Both the position numbers and the translations under genes were made by a program. Positions 18,801 to 33,100 of a stretch of DNA of 64,000 nucleotides are shown here, one piece after another. Within the stretch, counting starts at the first letter, position 1, and each line of letters opens with the position of its first letter. The stretch is from the NCBI RefSeq assembly GCF_015706575.1, contig NW_024037063.1:14508927-14572926 (forward strand), in the 5' to 3' direction. The notes beneath the pieces are model-generated. The model searched no databases and had not been told where the DNA came from. It saw only the letters and a list, made by a program, of their open reading frames with translations. Source of the DNA: Patiria miniata (lineage: Eukaryota; Echinodermata; Asteroidea; Valvatida; Asterinidae).

Positions 18801-21120
18801 GAACCAGCCAGGGGATTCCGTGACACATCCAATTTAACCAAATTGGTAGTGCTACTCAGTGATGCAACAATGTGTTCAATATCTGTACTTTTTAATGAGC
18901 AGTTGTTTAACTTTAAGTGTTCCAGACGTTTCAGTTCTCTTAATGCAGGTGCCCATACAGCTGCTGTACTACCAAGCCCTTTCGCACCTTCAACAACCAC
19001 TTTAACTATGTCATTCCGGCTACCCACAGCCTTCACAATATCTGCCACGTCAGAACCAGAGAACATCGGATTCAAGAGTTCCATCTTCAAACCTGTACTA
19101 CATGGTAATAATTGAAACACACCCTTGACAGTGCAGTGGACAAGCGTTGGCATACAGCCAACTAAGGCGGCAATTTGCTTTATGTCACCAGCCGTCAGAC
19201 AACAGTCATCTAGCATTAATATCTGTAGATGTGTCTTCTTTATTAACTGCGGCATCCAAGAATGCAATGAACCATTTAAAGCTCCATTGTATGAAAGGTC
19301 CAGTTCAGACAACTTGTCAGCCTTGGCCAACGATGATGCAATGTCTGTCATACCGTTGTTGGTTAAAGAGCATCTCTGCATTCTAACAACAGAAATATTA
19401 GGCATGCTACTCATGGCCACTGCCAGGTCTTTACTACACTTTTCCAAGCTATGGTGACTGAACCGTAATTCCTCGACTTTGTCAAGGTACATATTGCCTG
19501 TGTACTTTGTTTGGTTAGCAACATGTTTGAGAAACCACACAAAGGAGTTCACATCATCACGGCTTTCGAGATAATCCGTGTTTATTATTTTAGTTATGAC
19601 TGAATGTGTGAATGCCTCTGATAACAAATTTTCTGCCTGACTCTCAAAGTAACAATTCAATCCCATGTTTAATGCTGTAGTTTTCATATACATGTACATA
19701 CTCTCGGAATTGATCCTCTTTTGCAACATCTGCAAGACTTGAATAGTGCATGCCTCATTGTCACCACAACAAAAGCGAAGCAGATAGTGAAACCTCTTTA
19801 TGTCATCAAGTTTATCAAGATGCTTTTGAAATTCATCAGTGTCTGATTTTTGTAAGCTTTGCAGGTAAACAGCAGTACAGAATTCCTGAATTGTTTTGTG
19901 GATAAATTGTATGTTGTTATGAGTTTCCAAACCTTTTAAGCCCCTTTGGCTTGTAAGGATGCCAGCCTTCAAAGCTATATCAAGCACGCTGTTGTCAAAC
20001 TCTCTGTCTTGAAATGAAAGCCGCTGCACTGGAGAAATTAGGCCATAGAAAGCAACCTTTCCAATTGCAACAAGGATCTCTGGCATTTTCTCCTCCGGTA
20101 TGCCTTTTCTCTTGAATATGTATCGAAGAGCCTTGCCATATAAGCGTGATATTGTGTCTGGTAGTGTGGAATCTTCTCTCCATAATAAACACATTAATAG
20201 AATCAACATTGGACTACGTGCTAAATCAAGTAGGACAGCAGATGATTGAATGCTTTGGAAAAGAGAGTCAGCATCACGAGGGCTTTTACTTTTAGAGAAA
20301 AACTTTCTTAAGTAATCTTGAACATCTTCCTCAGCGAACCCCAAAACCTGTACATGGGTAAAAGGTGTTTTAACCAGTGCGCTGCTGACCAATTTGTCAA
20401 AATGAGAGGTGCGGGTTGTTATAACCACATCAATGTCTGCTCCAACCTTTCGGTTTAGGATTTGCAGGATGGATCCAAATGATTTATTATCAAGTTTGGT
20501 GGTCATCAACTCATCAAAGCCATCCAGAAGAATAAGCACCTTTTTAGGATTCTTAAAAATAAAGGTGTTCAGGTGTTTTTTATGGATAATGTTTGGATCG
20601 ATGAGCTGTTCAAATAGAGAGTCAAGGAGATCTGCAGTTTGTTCCAGTGCACTCATTCTCAGAACAAAAACAAGCTTATATTTTGCTAGAAGGCCAGATA
20701 AGCTACTTGCCCAGTCGTAAGCAATTTTCCCAATCAGGGTTGTTTTTCCCAGACCTGCCATTCCCTCATAAATTAGTCGGTTGATAACAAAACCTTCTTC
20801 GTTTTCCTCAAGAAAAGCATCCTCATACGTCACCTCCTTACCTTCATACCGCATCCTTATAGATTGTAACTTATCAGTGACTAATCTTAACTTGGTATAT
20901 ATATCCATTATATGCATCATGTCATCACCAACCCATGGAATCATTTGCACGTAACTGCCCGTGGTCTTGTATACCTTCTTGAGCGCCTCTTCACACAGAT
21001 CTGCTGCAGCGTCTGCTGCTGCATCATTGGCTGGACTGGTACCTTGACTTGTTTGTACTGATGGGCTGCTTACCTCAGGTTGGCTGTGCTGTACGGGGCG
21101 CAGATCATTTTCCATTACTC
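15875..21120 (-). CDS. Gene B NACHT plus leucine-rich-repeat exon
   Basis: Single 5,246-bp terminal exon (acceptor cag before 21120; stop TAG at 15877-15875), about 1,747 residues. After an Ala-rich stretch comes a pre-NACHT helix (KTTGSYVQMIPWV..IYTKLRLVTD) typical of invertebrate NLRs. Walker A is GMAGLGKT (about 20764-20741), Walker B KVLILLDGFDEL (about 20540-20507) and sensor 1 VVITTRTSH, so the ATPase looks intact. A helical region with FKRKGIPEEKMPEIL and QFIHKTIQEFCTAVYL (NACHT-associated winged-helix type) follows. The remainder is a ribonuclease-inhibitor-like LRR array (LVELDLSGN, LKKLVLxxCxLSDADIE) which includes four near-identical 153-residue super-repeats. Role: ligand sensing by the LRRs and nucleotide-driven oligomerisation. 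Confidence 0.95.
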
Positions 21121-24100
21121 CTGTTGAAAAAGTGAATCCACGCACAATGACTTTGTTGAATAGTTTTTAAACAATTTCCCAAAATATTTCAAACAGAAAT
21201 ATGGACCGGGGTTCACAAGATAATGAAATTTATCAAACTAGGGATCACGATAATCTGTAAACCACAACCCAACCCCTTTTGTGACACCAACCCCTTGCCC
21301 CCCCCCCCATCAATTAGTCAAATCCACATGTGATTATGCTGTATTATATGAGCTATTAATTTTGATTGTATACATGATCTGTTGTATTTTATTTAGTTAT
21401 GTCCTTTGTCTTTTCAACGAAATTCTCTTGGCAATTTAAAACAAGAATTTACACATTTGTTGGGGGGGGGGGGGGGAGGTTCCTTGCCGTATGGAAATCA
21501 TAAAGCTATATATAAAATTTTGTAGTAGACCACCAAATGTGGGAGGGGAGCCTGGCGAAGGGCATGTGTGTGTTTATACACTACTGTCTTTCAGATGACT
21601 GGCATTTATATCTTATACTATCTGCAGTATACAATCTATGTGATGTAAAAGTAAACCCAATGGCCAAAACTAGGACTGCTGTTTGTGGTAAATTTGATGA
21701 AAGGATGGCATCTTGATTTTGAATCTTTAAAAACACACGCACTAACACTATTTTACCTGAAGTAGCTCCCTGATGAACTGTCACATTCTGGTTGAATTCG
21801 TAATGGAATGTATGCCCAGATGACGATCCTAAAAACACTGGATTACAGCTGCCAGGGACATTGACATCCCCTGTTTGTACAGTTGGTTGAACGGAAACAG
21901 ATGTATGATGAGTACACAGAGTAGATGGATGCTGCATTGCTGGCTGAACCGCTGAAGGTACTAGATCTCGAACCACTATAAAGGAAAGAAAAAGGTTGAA
22001 CATAAGTCATTGAATAATAAATGAATCATCACATTTTAAAAACTAACCTCTCACAATCTATTTGTTGAGTAAATTACTCATGCGATCGTCAACCCTATAA
22101 CCTTATATATATGTTTAATTATCACCTTGCAATTGTTCTGGAGACAATTTCTCATTGTGAAGTCGGTCAGGTTGAGGTTTTTCTTGTGCAGATGTCATCA
22201 CCTCTTCTTGAGGGCGCTGTTCTGCTACTGTTGACTGTATATTTGGGTCGGGCCCGTAAAGATCATCATCCCGCTCCTGTCTCATTCTCTGATTCTCAGG
22301 CGACGTACTTTGTTGGGTGTTCTGTTTGCTGATTTCTGCCACTTTGTGCTTATCTTGCTGAGTTATTTGTGCGTGATGACTTGCTTGCTTCTGCTCAACT
22401 CCCTGGTTCTCATGTGTTGCTATCCCTTGATGAAAACTCTGCTCACGTCCGAGTTGGCCAGGTGATGCTGCTCTTACTTGCTGGAAGCCCTGCTCTCCGA
22501 TCCATGACTCTGGCTGAGGTCCTTCTGTGTCAATAATCTGCTCCTGTTTTACTGCTTGTCTCTCAGGTACTGTTAGACCTTGTTGGCAGCTCTGTTCGAT
22601 GGGTTCTTGTTTCGCCATTTGGCTTCTTGCTTCTTGCTTTTTGAATTGCGGAGGTCTGTCCAGACCATCATCTTGCTTGCATCTCAGTGATGGATGCTCA
22701 GGTGATGTTACTGTCTGTAGTTGTGAACTTTGAGGTCTATTTTTCAGATGTCTGTCTAGATCAGCTTTAAGTTTGTCTGGGTCATAATCCTCCTGGCCCA
22801 CTCCTTGTGTTTCGGATGATATCTCTTGGTGATTGCCTGCTTCATTATGTTTTGGTGTCTGTTGTTCAAGTGCAGTTTTCTTTCCTTGCTGCAGGCTCAA
22901 TTCCATCACACCTGTAACGTTCTGATCCTCTGGCTGGGGTCTATCAAGATCGAGGATCTGAGAATCTCCTCCATCGTCTGCTTGTTTTTTCTGAGCATTT
23001 TTCCGTTTTCTTTTTGGCCTTCTCCTTCCTGTATGTAAATAATAATCACTTGATTTTAAATAATCAGGTAAACAAATTTGGTTATTTCATGACCACTATA
23101 TTTGACTCCAAATTCAGCCACTGTCCATTATAGAATTCACCTTTACTAACCACGCAAATTTACATGTGAGTTAGACTATACCTTTTGATCGGCTGCTTGC
23201 TGAGGCAGCGACTGTTGTTGAGGCAGGGGAACTTCCTGTGTCAACTTGCTGTATGTCACTTGCAACAGTCTTTTCCTGTGATTCTTCAGCTTCACTGCCA
23301 GCCGTCTCTTGTCTTTCTATCTTCTTTCTTGTCCCTGCAACTTAGGTATAAAAATAAAATTTGGAAACAGATCAAATTAAATAGCAGTTTGTAAACGATA
23401 AATACTCAATAAAAGATAATTTAGCTGACGCAACAAATTGCCATGTGTGAATCAATTACTGAAATTGTGTTCATGGTAGAGATTATTAATTACCATTCTT
23501 TGACGAGGTGCAAGCGTCAGTACGGACTTCTGTCGACGAGCAGGAATCCCCATGATCATTTTTTTTATGTTGCTTTGTATCACCCAGGCTCTTCATATTG
23601 GTGGTTTCTGCTTTCGATGGTGATTTGTTGGCAGCTTTTCTTTTTCCCTTTTGCACCCTCCCAATATCGTCTTTCCTTGGCTGTTCCCCCGAGGGGTGTC
23701 CAACGGCAGCAGTAGCTGCTGAGATGGAAGAATCCTCCGAGTTATCCACATTTTCTACATCACTACAACTTGTCCTTCTCTTGGAAGTTTTTCTGTTTCC
23801 CTTCTGTCTCGTTTCTGTCTCGTTGTCTTTCCTTGGCTGCTGTAGTCTTTGTTCTTGTGCTTCCTGTGATGGGTGGTCAGTAGGTGCCTTAACTGTTGAG
23901 GAGATGGGGGAACCCTCCGAGCTTTTCACGTTGTCTTCACCGCCAAGGCTTGTCCTTGTCTCAGCAGGTTTTGTTTTTCCCTTTTTTATCCTCAAAGAAT
24001 CGTCTTTCCTTGGCTGTTCTTGTTTCTCCTCTTGTGTTTCCCCTGATGGCTGACCAACGGCTGCCTTAACTACTGAGGAGATTGTAGAATCCCCTGAGTT

Positions 24101-27100
24101 TTTCACGTTTTTTTCACAGCCAAGGCTTGTTTTTGTCTGAGCAGCTTTTCCTTTTCCCTTCTGTATCCTCAAAGAAGTTCTGTCTTTCCTTGGCTGTTCT
24201 GGTTTCTGTTGAACTTGTGTTTCCCCTGACTGTTGAACAGAGGATGCCTTAACTGCTGACGCGATGGAAGAATCCTCTGAGTTATCAGAATTTTCTTTAA
24301 CCCCACTGCTTGTTCCTGTTTTGGTAGCTTTCCCTTTTTCCTTTTGTCTCCTCTCTGAATCATCGTCTTTCCTTGGCTGTTCCAGTTTTTGTTCTTGTGT
24401 TTCTTCTGACGGTTGACCAGCGGGAGTATTAACCGCTGAGCATATGGAACAGTCCTCCGAGTCATCCACGGTTACTTCACCGGTACGGCTTGTCCTTCTC
24501 TGGTTACCTTTTCTTTTTTCCTTTTGTTTCCTCGCTGAATCATTGTCTTTCCTTGGCTGATCTATTTTTTGTTCTTGTGTTTCCCCTGATGGGTCGCCAG
24601 CGGTTGCCTTAACAGCTGAGGAGATGGAAGAGTCCTCCGAGTCATCCCCATTTTCCTCACCACCAAGGTGTGTCCCTGTCTTGGGAGCTTTTCCTTTTTC
24701 CTTTTCTCTTCTCCTCGAATTGTCTTTCCTTGGCTGTTCTAGTTGTTGTCCCGGTGTTTCCCCTGATGGGTTGCAAGCGGTTGCCTTAACTGCTGAGGAG
24801 ATGGAACAGTCCTCCGAGTAATCCACATTTTCCTCACTGTTAAGGTGTGTCCCTGTCTTAGGAGTTTTTCTCTTTGCCTTTTGTCTTCTCCTGGAAATGT
24901 CCTTCGTTGGCTGTTCTAGTTTCTCTTCTGGTGTTTCCCCTGATGGGTTACCAGCGGCTGCCTTAACTGCTGAGGAGATGGAAGAGTCCTTCGAGTTATC
25001 CACGCTTTCTTCATGGCCACGGCTTGTCCTTCTCTTGGTGGCTTTTCTTTTTCCTTTTTGTCTCCTCCCTGAATCATTGTCAGTCCTTTCTCGTGAATCA
25101 CCTGAAGGTACGGTTATAAACACAGCTATATCAAAACTGGCTCACAAGAATCAGACAGTCAGATAGTTTATCAAAGAATGACAATGTCACAAGTAGGCGA
25201 GTATTCACCATTACCTTGTCTACTAGTACAAGGTTGGAGAATCACGTCTTTTTTTCTGTAAGAATCTTCCCTAAGAGAGATTTTCTAAGTGAATTCTGAC
25301 TAACCCACAAACTAGCCGACTCTTTACGTCTACAGAGGTGACGCTTTAGCGACTAGATGTTACTTTTTACATCTACAGAGGTAACTCTTTTTAGGTCTAA
25401 ACGGTACCTGATGACTTCTGTTCAACAACTACACACTTGACAAATAATGTCATCACTATGTCAACCTATGAACTTTGAAATTTGTTTAAAGGTATAGTCC
25501 ATCATTTGTAATTTGTGCATTTTGTTCGTTTGAAGCAACAAAAGTGCTCAAAATCTAAAGAAGGGTACTGAACAACTAACCTGATGTAGTTTCAGCTCAG
25601 CTTCAGCTGTATATTCCGAGAAAAACAGCATTCTAGGATCTCAATTTCAAATCAAAAGTTGCTGAATCATGTTTTGAATTGGGCCTGAATTCAGCGTCCG
25701 AGACACGTTCTCATTGAGCCGATTGCAGCTACGCGATGTCGCGCACTGATCCGACGAATTATAGCAACTGCGCGCGTGTGTGCGTCGTGCCAATGAGAGC
25801 GCATGCTTCGCTGAATAACAAAATGAAGTACTAATTTAAATTTCCTACGGTGCGTCTTAAGAAGCACCGTAGGAAAGGCCTTCTTTCGTTGATTACTTCA
25901 AAATGACAGCTTGCCAGAAAGAATAATTTTACAGGGAGTTTAGTCCCCTACTATCTTTCAACCAAGTATGTTTTTCAACAATAATTACGCCAGTTACTTT
26001 TCGGATAGCTGCAAATGATGGACTGTAGCTTTAAACACATAAACCACCAAGGCCAGCTCATACTCTGTGCGAAAGCAAATGCAAACTTTAACAAGAACTT
26101 GTGACTGCAAATTCGCACATCTAGAAAAAGTTTCAAATTTAGCTAATTACGTTGTAAACATCTGGTGACGCAACTGAATTGGCATCCGCACTAGCTTAAT
26201 CTATTTGTATAAACTTTACCTGCCGATTTCTGTTCATCATCAGCTCCGCCCATCAACCCAGACACTAAGCGTAGCTCTATGTTGGTGTCTTGCTGAATTC
26301 CAAGTTCTTTGAGCGACATTCTACCCTTGAGCTAACAGAGGGGGTTAAAAATAAAGCAAAACTCTGTCAAGATAACTACTATTTAATGATAAAATACTGG
26401 CATTAGTGAATATGTAGGCTGTTGTGATTGAATACTTACTGTTAAGAGGATTAAAAATAAGGAAATTGGAGAAATTTACTTAAAACAGATTTTACATAAC
26501 TGTACCATACCTCATGGTTTTTCCTTGTATATAGACGTTGTTTCTTTGGTTCAATCCCCAGTTTGTCTTGTAGTAATCCTTTCAATGCTGAGATAGTAGT
26601 GGACGGATGTAGTTGCAGGCATACAGGTGATCTCAAAGAACTAATCACAAACAGCTGGATTTGGGATTCTTTTTTCTCTTCACCAGATGGTTTCTTATCA
26701 GCAATTGTTTGTTTCCTTGTCTTCTTTCTCCCTAAAGGTAAACAAAAACAAGAAGCATGTCGTTTTCTTTGACCTATTTGCACGATTTGGCTTCAAATGA
26801 AAATTTATTGAATAAAATATTCAATTGACCATCAAAGTTCTCAAAGTTAACCATCTGTTGAGGACATAACTGAAGATCAGTATTTATGTGAATCAGAAGT
26901 GCTAATAGTTGAGGTGACAGTCCTTAAACAGAATATCAATTGATATTTCGTGAATGGGACACTTGCAATCACAAAAGGAATGGTTAAACATAATGACAAT
27001 CAAACATTTTGATTGATAACTTCCTATTTGGTTGTACATGACAATGAGTACTAACAAAATAGTTTTAACACATGCATATTTATAGTCTTCATGGGGAAAA

Positions 27101-30100
27101 ATCATTTAAAAAATAGGATTGATTGCTGTATCAGCTGCTACATCAGATTTGACAGATGTATAAGACACCTGCACTATTAAGCAGGAGGTTGCGGGTTCGA
27201 GTCCCACGAGTGAGCTTGTGAATTTTGTTTGTTTGCTTGTTTTTAGGGGGGAGCAGCTTTTGGACAGCATTAAGTATACAATACTTGTGAAAATATATCA
27301 GTGAATGGCAACTCCATTATTGGAACAGAGAATTTACCTTTTGATTGGTTGTTTCTCTGAGCAGTGGTATTGGCTGATGAGGAGACGGTGGAATCCCTCG
27401 AGTTGACGAATTTATCTTCAGCTTGATCACCTTTGTTTGTTTTATTGATGGCTTCTTCTTCGGATGGGGATTTCTTGGCAAGTTTTTGGCCTTTTCTTGT
27501 CTTTCCTGATCTTTTCTTAGTCTTGCCTTTGCTTCGTATTTTCCCTGCAGGTAATGCAAATGTAAAAGGGCTGTAGCTGTTGCATCTTCTTCAGCATGCA
27601 AAAGGCAAACGTGCATTCACACAGGCTTTGATTTTGATAAAAACGTAAGAAAGTACATCAAAATACTGAGTTTTACCAGGTTTTCCTGATGAGGTATATG
27701 AATCCCCCAAGGCATCCGAAGGATCTCGCTTTACATCATCTGAGGTAGTTTGTCTGTCAGCTTCATCTAACACCGGTTTTTGTCTCGTCTTCCCGTGTCG
27801 TCGTCTTCTAGTCCTCATTCTCCCTGTAAAGTCATGTTTATCAGCAACGTGGTTTACGATTCAATAATTGACATGCAACGATATTTTTCAGTGGGCCAGC
27901 CTTACGTCCTTGTACCTATTTGACGGACTCACACTGACTGACTCTGACTTATGAGCCAAGCAGTGCTACACGCTAATGGAGTGGTTTAAACATAATGACA
28001 ACAATACAGTTTGACTGACCACTTCCTATTTGGTTACATGTATGAATCAGAGTCTGCTTATTCAGGGTCTTCACAGAAAATAATTGCACTGACAGAATAG
28101 GATTGATTGCTGTACCAGCTGCTACATCAGATTTGAACTGATGTAAGACACCTGCACGAGTAAGCAAGAGTTTATCGATCCCAGCTTGTGAACATTTCTT
28201 TTTGCAAATTCGCAGACAACACTGTATAGTTTGTCAGTAAATAACAAAACTCATAATTGAATTGACAATTTACCTTTTGATTGGTTGTTTTTCTTAGCAG
28301 TGGTCTTGGCTGATGAGAAGGTAGAAGCCCTGGAGTTGACCAACTTATCTTCAGCTTGATTACCTTTGTTTGTTTTATCGATGGCTTCTTCTTTGGATGG
28401 GGAATTCCTGGCAACTTTTTGGGCTTTCCTTCTCTTGCCTGAGTTGTTCTTAGTCTTGCCTCTTCTTGGTATCTTCCCTGCAGGTAAACACACATATATA
28501 AGTGTTGTAGCTGTTGCGTTTTCTTCAGGAAGCAAACGGCAGACCTGCATTCAGACAGCCTTTGATTGTGATTAAAACAACTTTTAAATACCGAGATTTT
28601 ACCAGGTTTGCCATCTGAGATGTAAGACTTCCCCAAGTCATCTGAGTGATCTTGCTTTTTATCATCTGAGGTAGGCTGTCTTTCAGCTTCATCTAATAAC
28701 GGGTTTTGCCTCGCTTTCCCGTGTCGTCGTCTTCTTGTCCTCTTTCTCCCTGTAAGAAAAAGTCATGTTGATCAGTAGCATTGTTTATAATTCATGGACA
28801 TGTAATGATTTTTTCCAGTGGGCCAGCCTTACGTCATTGTAGCTATCTGACGGACTCATACTGACTGACAATAATGAGCCAGCAAGTGCTACACCACAAC
28901 GCCAATGAACGGGCTAAATCTGGCCCATATATAGACCGGGCAGGAAAAGACTTCTAGTAAACAGCCATCTTGTGAGCACTTCTGCTCAGCTTGGCCTGTC
29001 TTATTTCAAAGGAAGAAGTTAAAATTGCAGGCAAAGGAGTGCAGATGTTATTAAGATTAAGCATGGCTTACAGTGTATAAACCAAATGAAATAACAAACA
29101 AACCTCCCATTTATTGATCAGGATTTATATGATTTTAGCAGTGTTTTAGTTTTGATGCAACTATGAGTTACTTTTATCATTTTTTTATTGGTTCCGGTTA
29201 TGGAAATCCTGTTTGACTTGTTTTACAAAGTGCTTGGTCTGTTTTACAATGCATTTTGGTCATTTTGATATATTGAAGTTTCCTTTTGATTTTCATGTTT
29301 GTTTTTGTATGATGTACATTTTGCTGTCTTATTTTGATTATTATTAACCTGGTTTTATTTTAATATTGAAATATATATTGATGAGCTTTGATTTTATCTT
29401 TTGCACAGCGCTTTGTGGTTTTTGATAAATGGAAGGTGGTATATAAGTTGTATTCATTGTTATTATTATTACTTCCATGTCCAACATGCCTCTTGAGTCT
29501 CATTTAAAATATTAAATCCTAGGATTTTACCAGGTTTTGCTGCTGAGGTTGAAGAATGCCCAGAATCATCAGAGTTTTCTTGCTCTTCAGCACCTGAGGA
29601 TGTTCGTCCATGGATGTCATCTTGAGATGAGGAGGTGACTCGAATCATGCGAGGAGAACAAATGCTCAAGATGACACGGATTGTGATCAGTGGGAGGCAT
29701 AGAATCCACAGAAACAGGTTGAGTTTGGCAAAATATGTAGCTGAGCCACCGGCAATTGAAGAGCAGGTTTGGGAATCTACTGAGTCATCTTGATCTTGGA
29801 TGGTTGATGATTTGGCTTCTTCACAGGACGGTTCCTTTTCAACATGAGTTTGTCTTCGTCGTCTTCTTCTGTTCTTTCTCCCTAAAAAAATGTAAGCATC
29901 CTTGATCAGTTTAAATAAAACGTTTCATTTTTTTAACCGAAGTCTTTGGATACTAAAAATGTGTCAATCAGTGTTGTACATTATAGGACTCGAGTCCAGG
30001 AATCAAACTTGAGTCCATCTTGAGTTGCATCCGCAAAAGATTCGGACTCGGACTTGACTATCATTATTGGATTTGATGATAAGAACTCATGACTCATTAA

Positions 30101-33100
30101 TTTTGTAAAAATTTTGACTTAATTGGGCTCGAATTCGTATGTACTGGATGCACTTGACTCAAAACTCAGACTTTGATTTGACTCACATAATTGAAAACAA
30201 TACTGGTACCCAAATGAGTAGAATTGTACCTGTTGAATGGTTGCTAGCATTGGCCTCGATTGTTGAGGATGTAGGGGTGTGCCCAGACTCATCAGGTGAC
30301 CTCACTTGTTCTTCCTCATTGGAATTATCTTGTCTACTCATTTTGTCTGTAGATGTAGATTTCGTTTGCTTTCTTTTTGTCTTCTTTCTCCCTGGAGTAT
30401 CACAAAGCCATGAGGCAGCAAATCAACCGGCGTTACTAATCATGAATAACTAATAAAGCGGTGGCTATAAAAATAAAGTGATCGTTTTTGTTGTTAACTG
30501 CTCCCTCCAGAAGATGAGGCCCTCTACATTTCCCTTTAAAAATTGTTCAAGCACTGTGCCCCCTCCCCTTACCTTTATATCTAAACTCTTACCTTCTCTC
30601 TTCTGTTTGTCAACTCCTCCCATCAACTCAGACACTAGACGCAACTCTATGTTGGTGTCTTGCTCAATCCCATAATTCCCTAAGGAGAGGTCATCACGGA
30701 GCTGTGAACGAATAGAAACTTGCTTAAGGCATGAATTAAAATCATGTCACACAGATTTCTATACTGTCTATTCAATCGCCTGAATAGGGGAGATGTCAAA
30801 CTGAAGTTGGGTATTGCATCTTCACTAGTGTTGTATAGTCGAGACCCCACAAGACCTTCACAAGACCATCACAAGACCATCACAAGACCATCACAAGAAC
30901 ATCACAAGACCATCACAAGACCTTCACAAGACCATCACAAGACCATCACAAGACCTGGGAATAATCTTATGCTTGTTCTACAATTGTTCTTGTGTCTTGT
31001 CTTGTGATGGTCTCAATTATACCACTGTTCTTCACAAAATGAGGATCTAGTCTTCTTTGAACTTCTACGTTAAAATTACCTCATGTTTTCTTCTGGTAAA
31101 CAGATGTTGTTTCTCTGGTTCAATCCCCACTTTGTCTTGTAGTAATCCTTTCAATGCTGAGATAGTAGTGGACGGATGTAGTTGCAGACAGACTGGTGAT
31201 GTCAAGGAACTATTCACAAACAGCTGGATCTGTCGTTCTTGGCACGGTTTGGCACTAGGGGAAGAATAAAATATATCGGCAAGTTTGAAAAAGAAAATAT
31301 TTTAGTCCTGAAAGGATAGCACAAATTATTGTTCTAAAGCTGAGTTAATCCATTATCACATAAACTACACTGTATCACTATTTCCGGAGGAATATGTAAA
31401 CCATCGAGGACTTGGGCGGTTTCGGGCGGTACAGGGACTACGTAAGTGAAGTATAAATAAAATCTGAGACACTTTTCAGCAATCAAATTATAGTACAATA
31501 ACTTAACTTGAGTAAGTTCATATTTTTGAAAGGATTGTCACATTGCGGCCACTGATATTTTTTAGATCTTTCGATGCCCTTTCAACTTCCCATCAAACTG
31601 GCAAGTTAATTTTTACTTATACTTATCAGCAAATGTTGGGTTGCGTGTTAAAATTTTGCCTCCTTTAGCCATTAACTCCTAGCACAACAGTTTATGTTAG
31701 TTCATGGGAAAAGCTGTTTTCAACTTTTAAAGTATTTAACGGTTCATTAAAAACATAAACATATACAAATATGAGTACAGTCATGGGGTTTTAATTGAAA
31801 AAACTTGCGCAACCATCGTTATGAAATAAGTATTGAACTAAAACAAATGTATACCGTCTACTTTACCTGCATTCTTGATCCTCTGTGGAAGTACTTGAAA
31901 CGACACTCTTGGGTGGAATGGATTCTCGGCAGGACCTGGCAGCTAACAGTTCTGACTGGAACGCCTCTTTCTTGGACTTGCGGACTTTCCTCTTTCTCGT
32001 GACCATCTTGGCCAGCGAGTGATCATTGATGTGCCGAGCAGCTCTCTTGGCATCCTCCAAGTCAGAAAGGCTCCTCAAAGGTTGCAACCAAAAATCCCCC
32101 TGGATATTGTAATAATTATTCAAATTTAAAATAAAGGGATCCGATCTGAAAATTCACTTTTATGTTTTTGCTTAATATGGCCTAATACAAAATACCATTG
32201 GTTTGGATCACATGGATAGAGGAAATTAGGCTCGGTCGGTGGGTATAGGCAAACAAAAATTCTAAAGTGGAGAGTATCCTATGTTCATGAGAGCACCATA
32301 CCTGTGGTTAAGTGATATCAAACGAAGAGCTTGATTTTTGAATCAGCTTTTTATCGCTCCTGAAAAATAATTATGAACCCCCCCCCCCCCCCGACCATCA
32401 CACACTGTCTGGGCCATGCGTCCAGACAATGCCAGGCGGCCTGCCGTGCGAGACGGGCAAAATTCAGTTCCAATCCCGGAACATGCTGTCGTGTAGTCGT
32501 TGTTTCGTGTAGTCGTTGCCAGACTTGCAATAAATTATTGCACTCCAAATACAATAGGTCTACGCATGCGGTACGATACGACTACTAGTTTGTTTCCGCC
32601 ACGCAACATGTCGCCTCCGTACCCGACCTTTCATAACTTAACACTTTGCGGCAAGGTGCGCCAGGCTTTTCAACATTTCTTTTCATATAATTTCCCCGGC
32701 AAGTTTCGCAAGAAATACATGTAGGCCTATTGCATTACTTTCTGCATTCAAAATGAAGAAAAACGAAGGCAAAATGCGAGAATTTTTTTAATTTTGATCT
32801 TTTGCTCTTTTATCTTCTGTTTTAAATTGCGCCAGATCTAGGTTTCATATCTCTAACATTTTTTTTTTCAATTCGCTGTATGAAACATGTCAACATCTGA
32901 TTCCTCCTTTAGCTGTGTAGAAGAAAGAATCATAAGGCTATTACATGGCTGCTGTTTTGTGGCAGAATCTTGTGGGAAATAGTTCTCATGTATACTTTCG
33001 ATTTTGGAACAAAGACTTCAGATTCTGACTTCTGATTCAATTCTGACCAAAAAAAATGAATAATATGAACCGGTTTCGAATCCCTTTGCTTACATTCCAC

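Noticed and set aside
16363..20720. Long plus-strand open frames over the LRR and NACHT exon of gene B (and 40159-47068 of gene C)
   Set aside because: They are antisense shadows of a repetitive coding exon; translations show no family features and the minus frame has NACHT and LRR motifs.
30843..30957. CRISPR array at the regular 11-bp repeats
   Set aside because: Units are contiguous with no spacers, and the sequence is a eukaryotic intron; it is a minisatellite inside a MITE.
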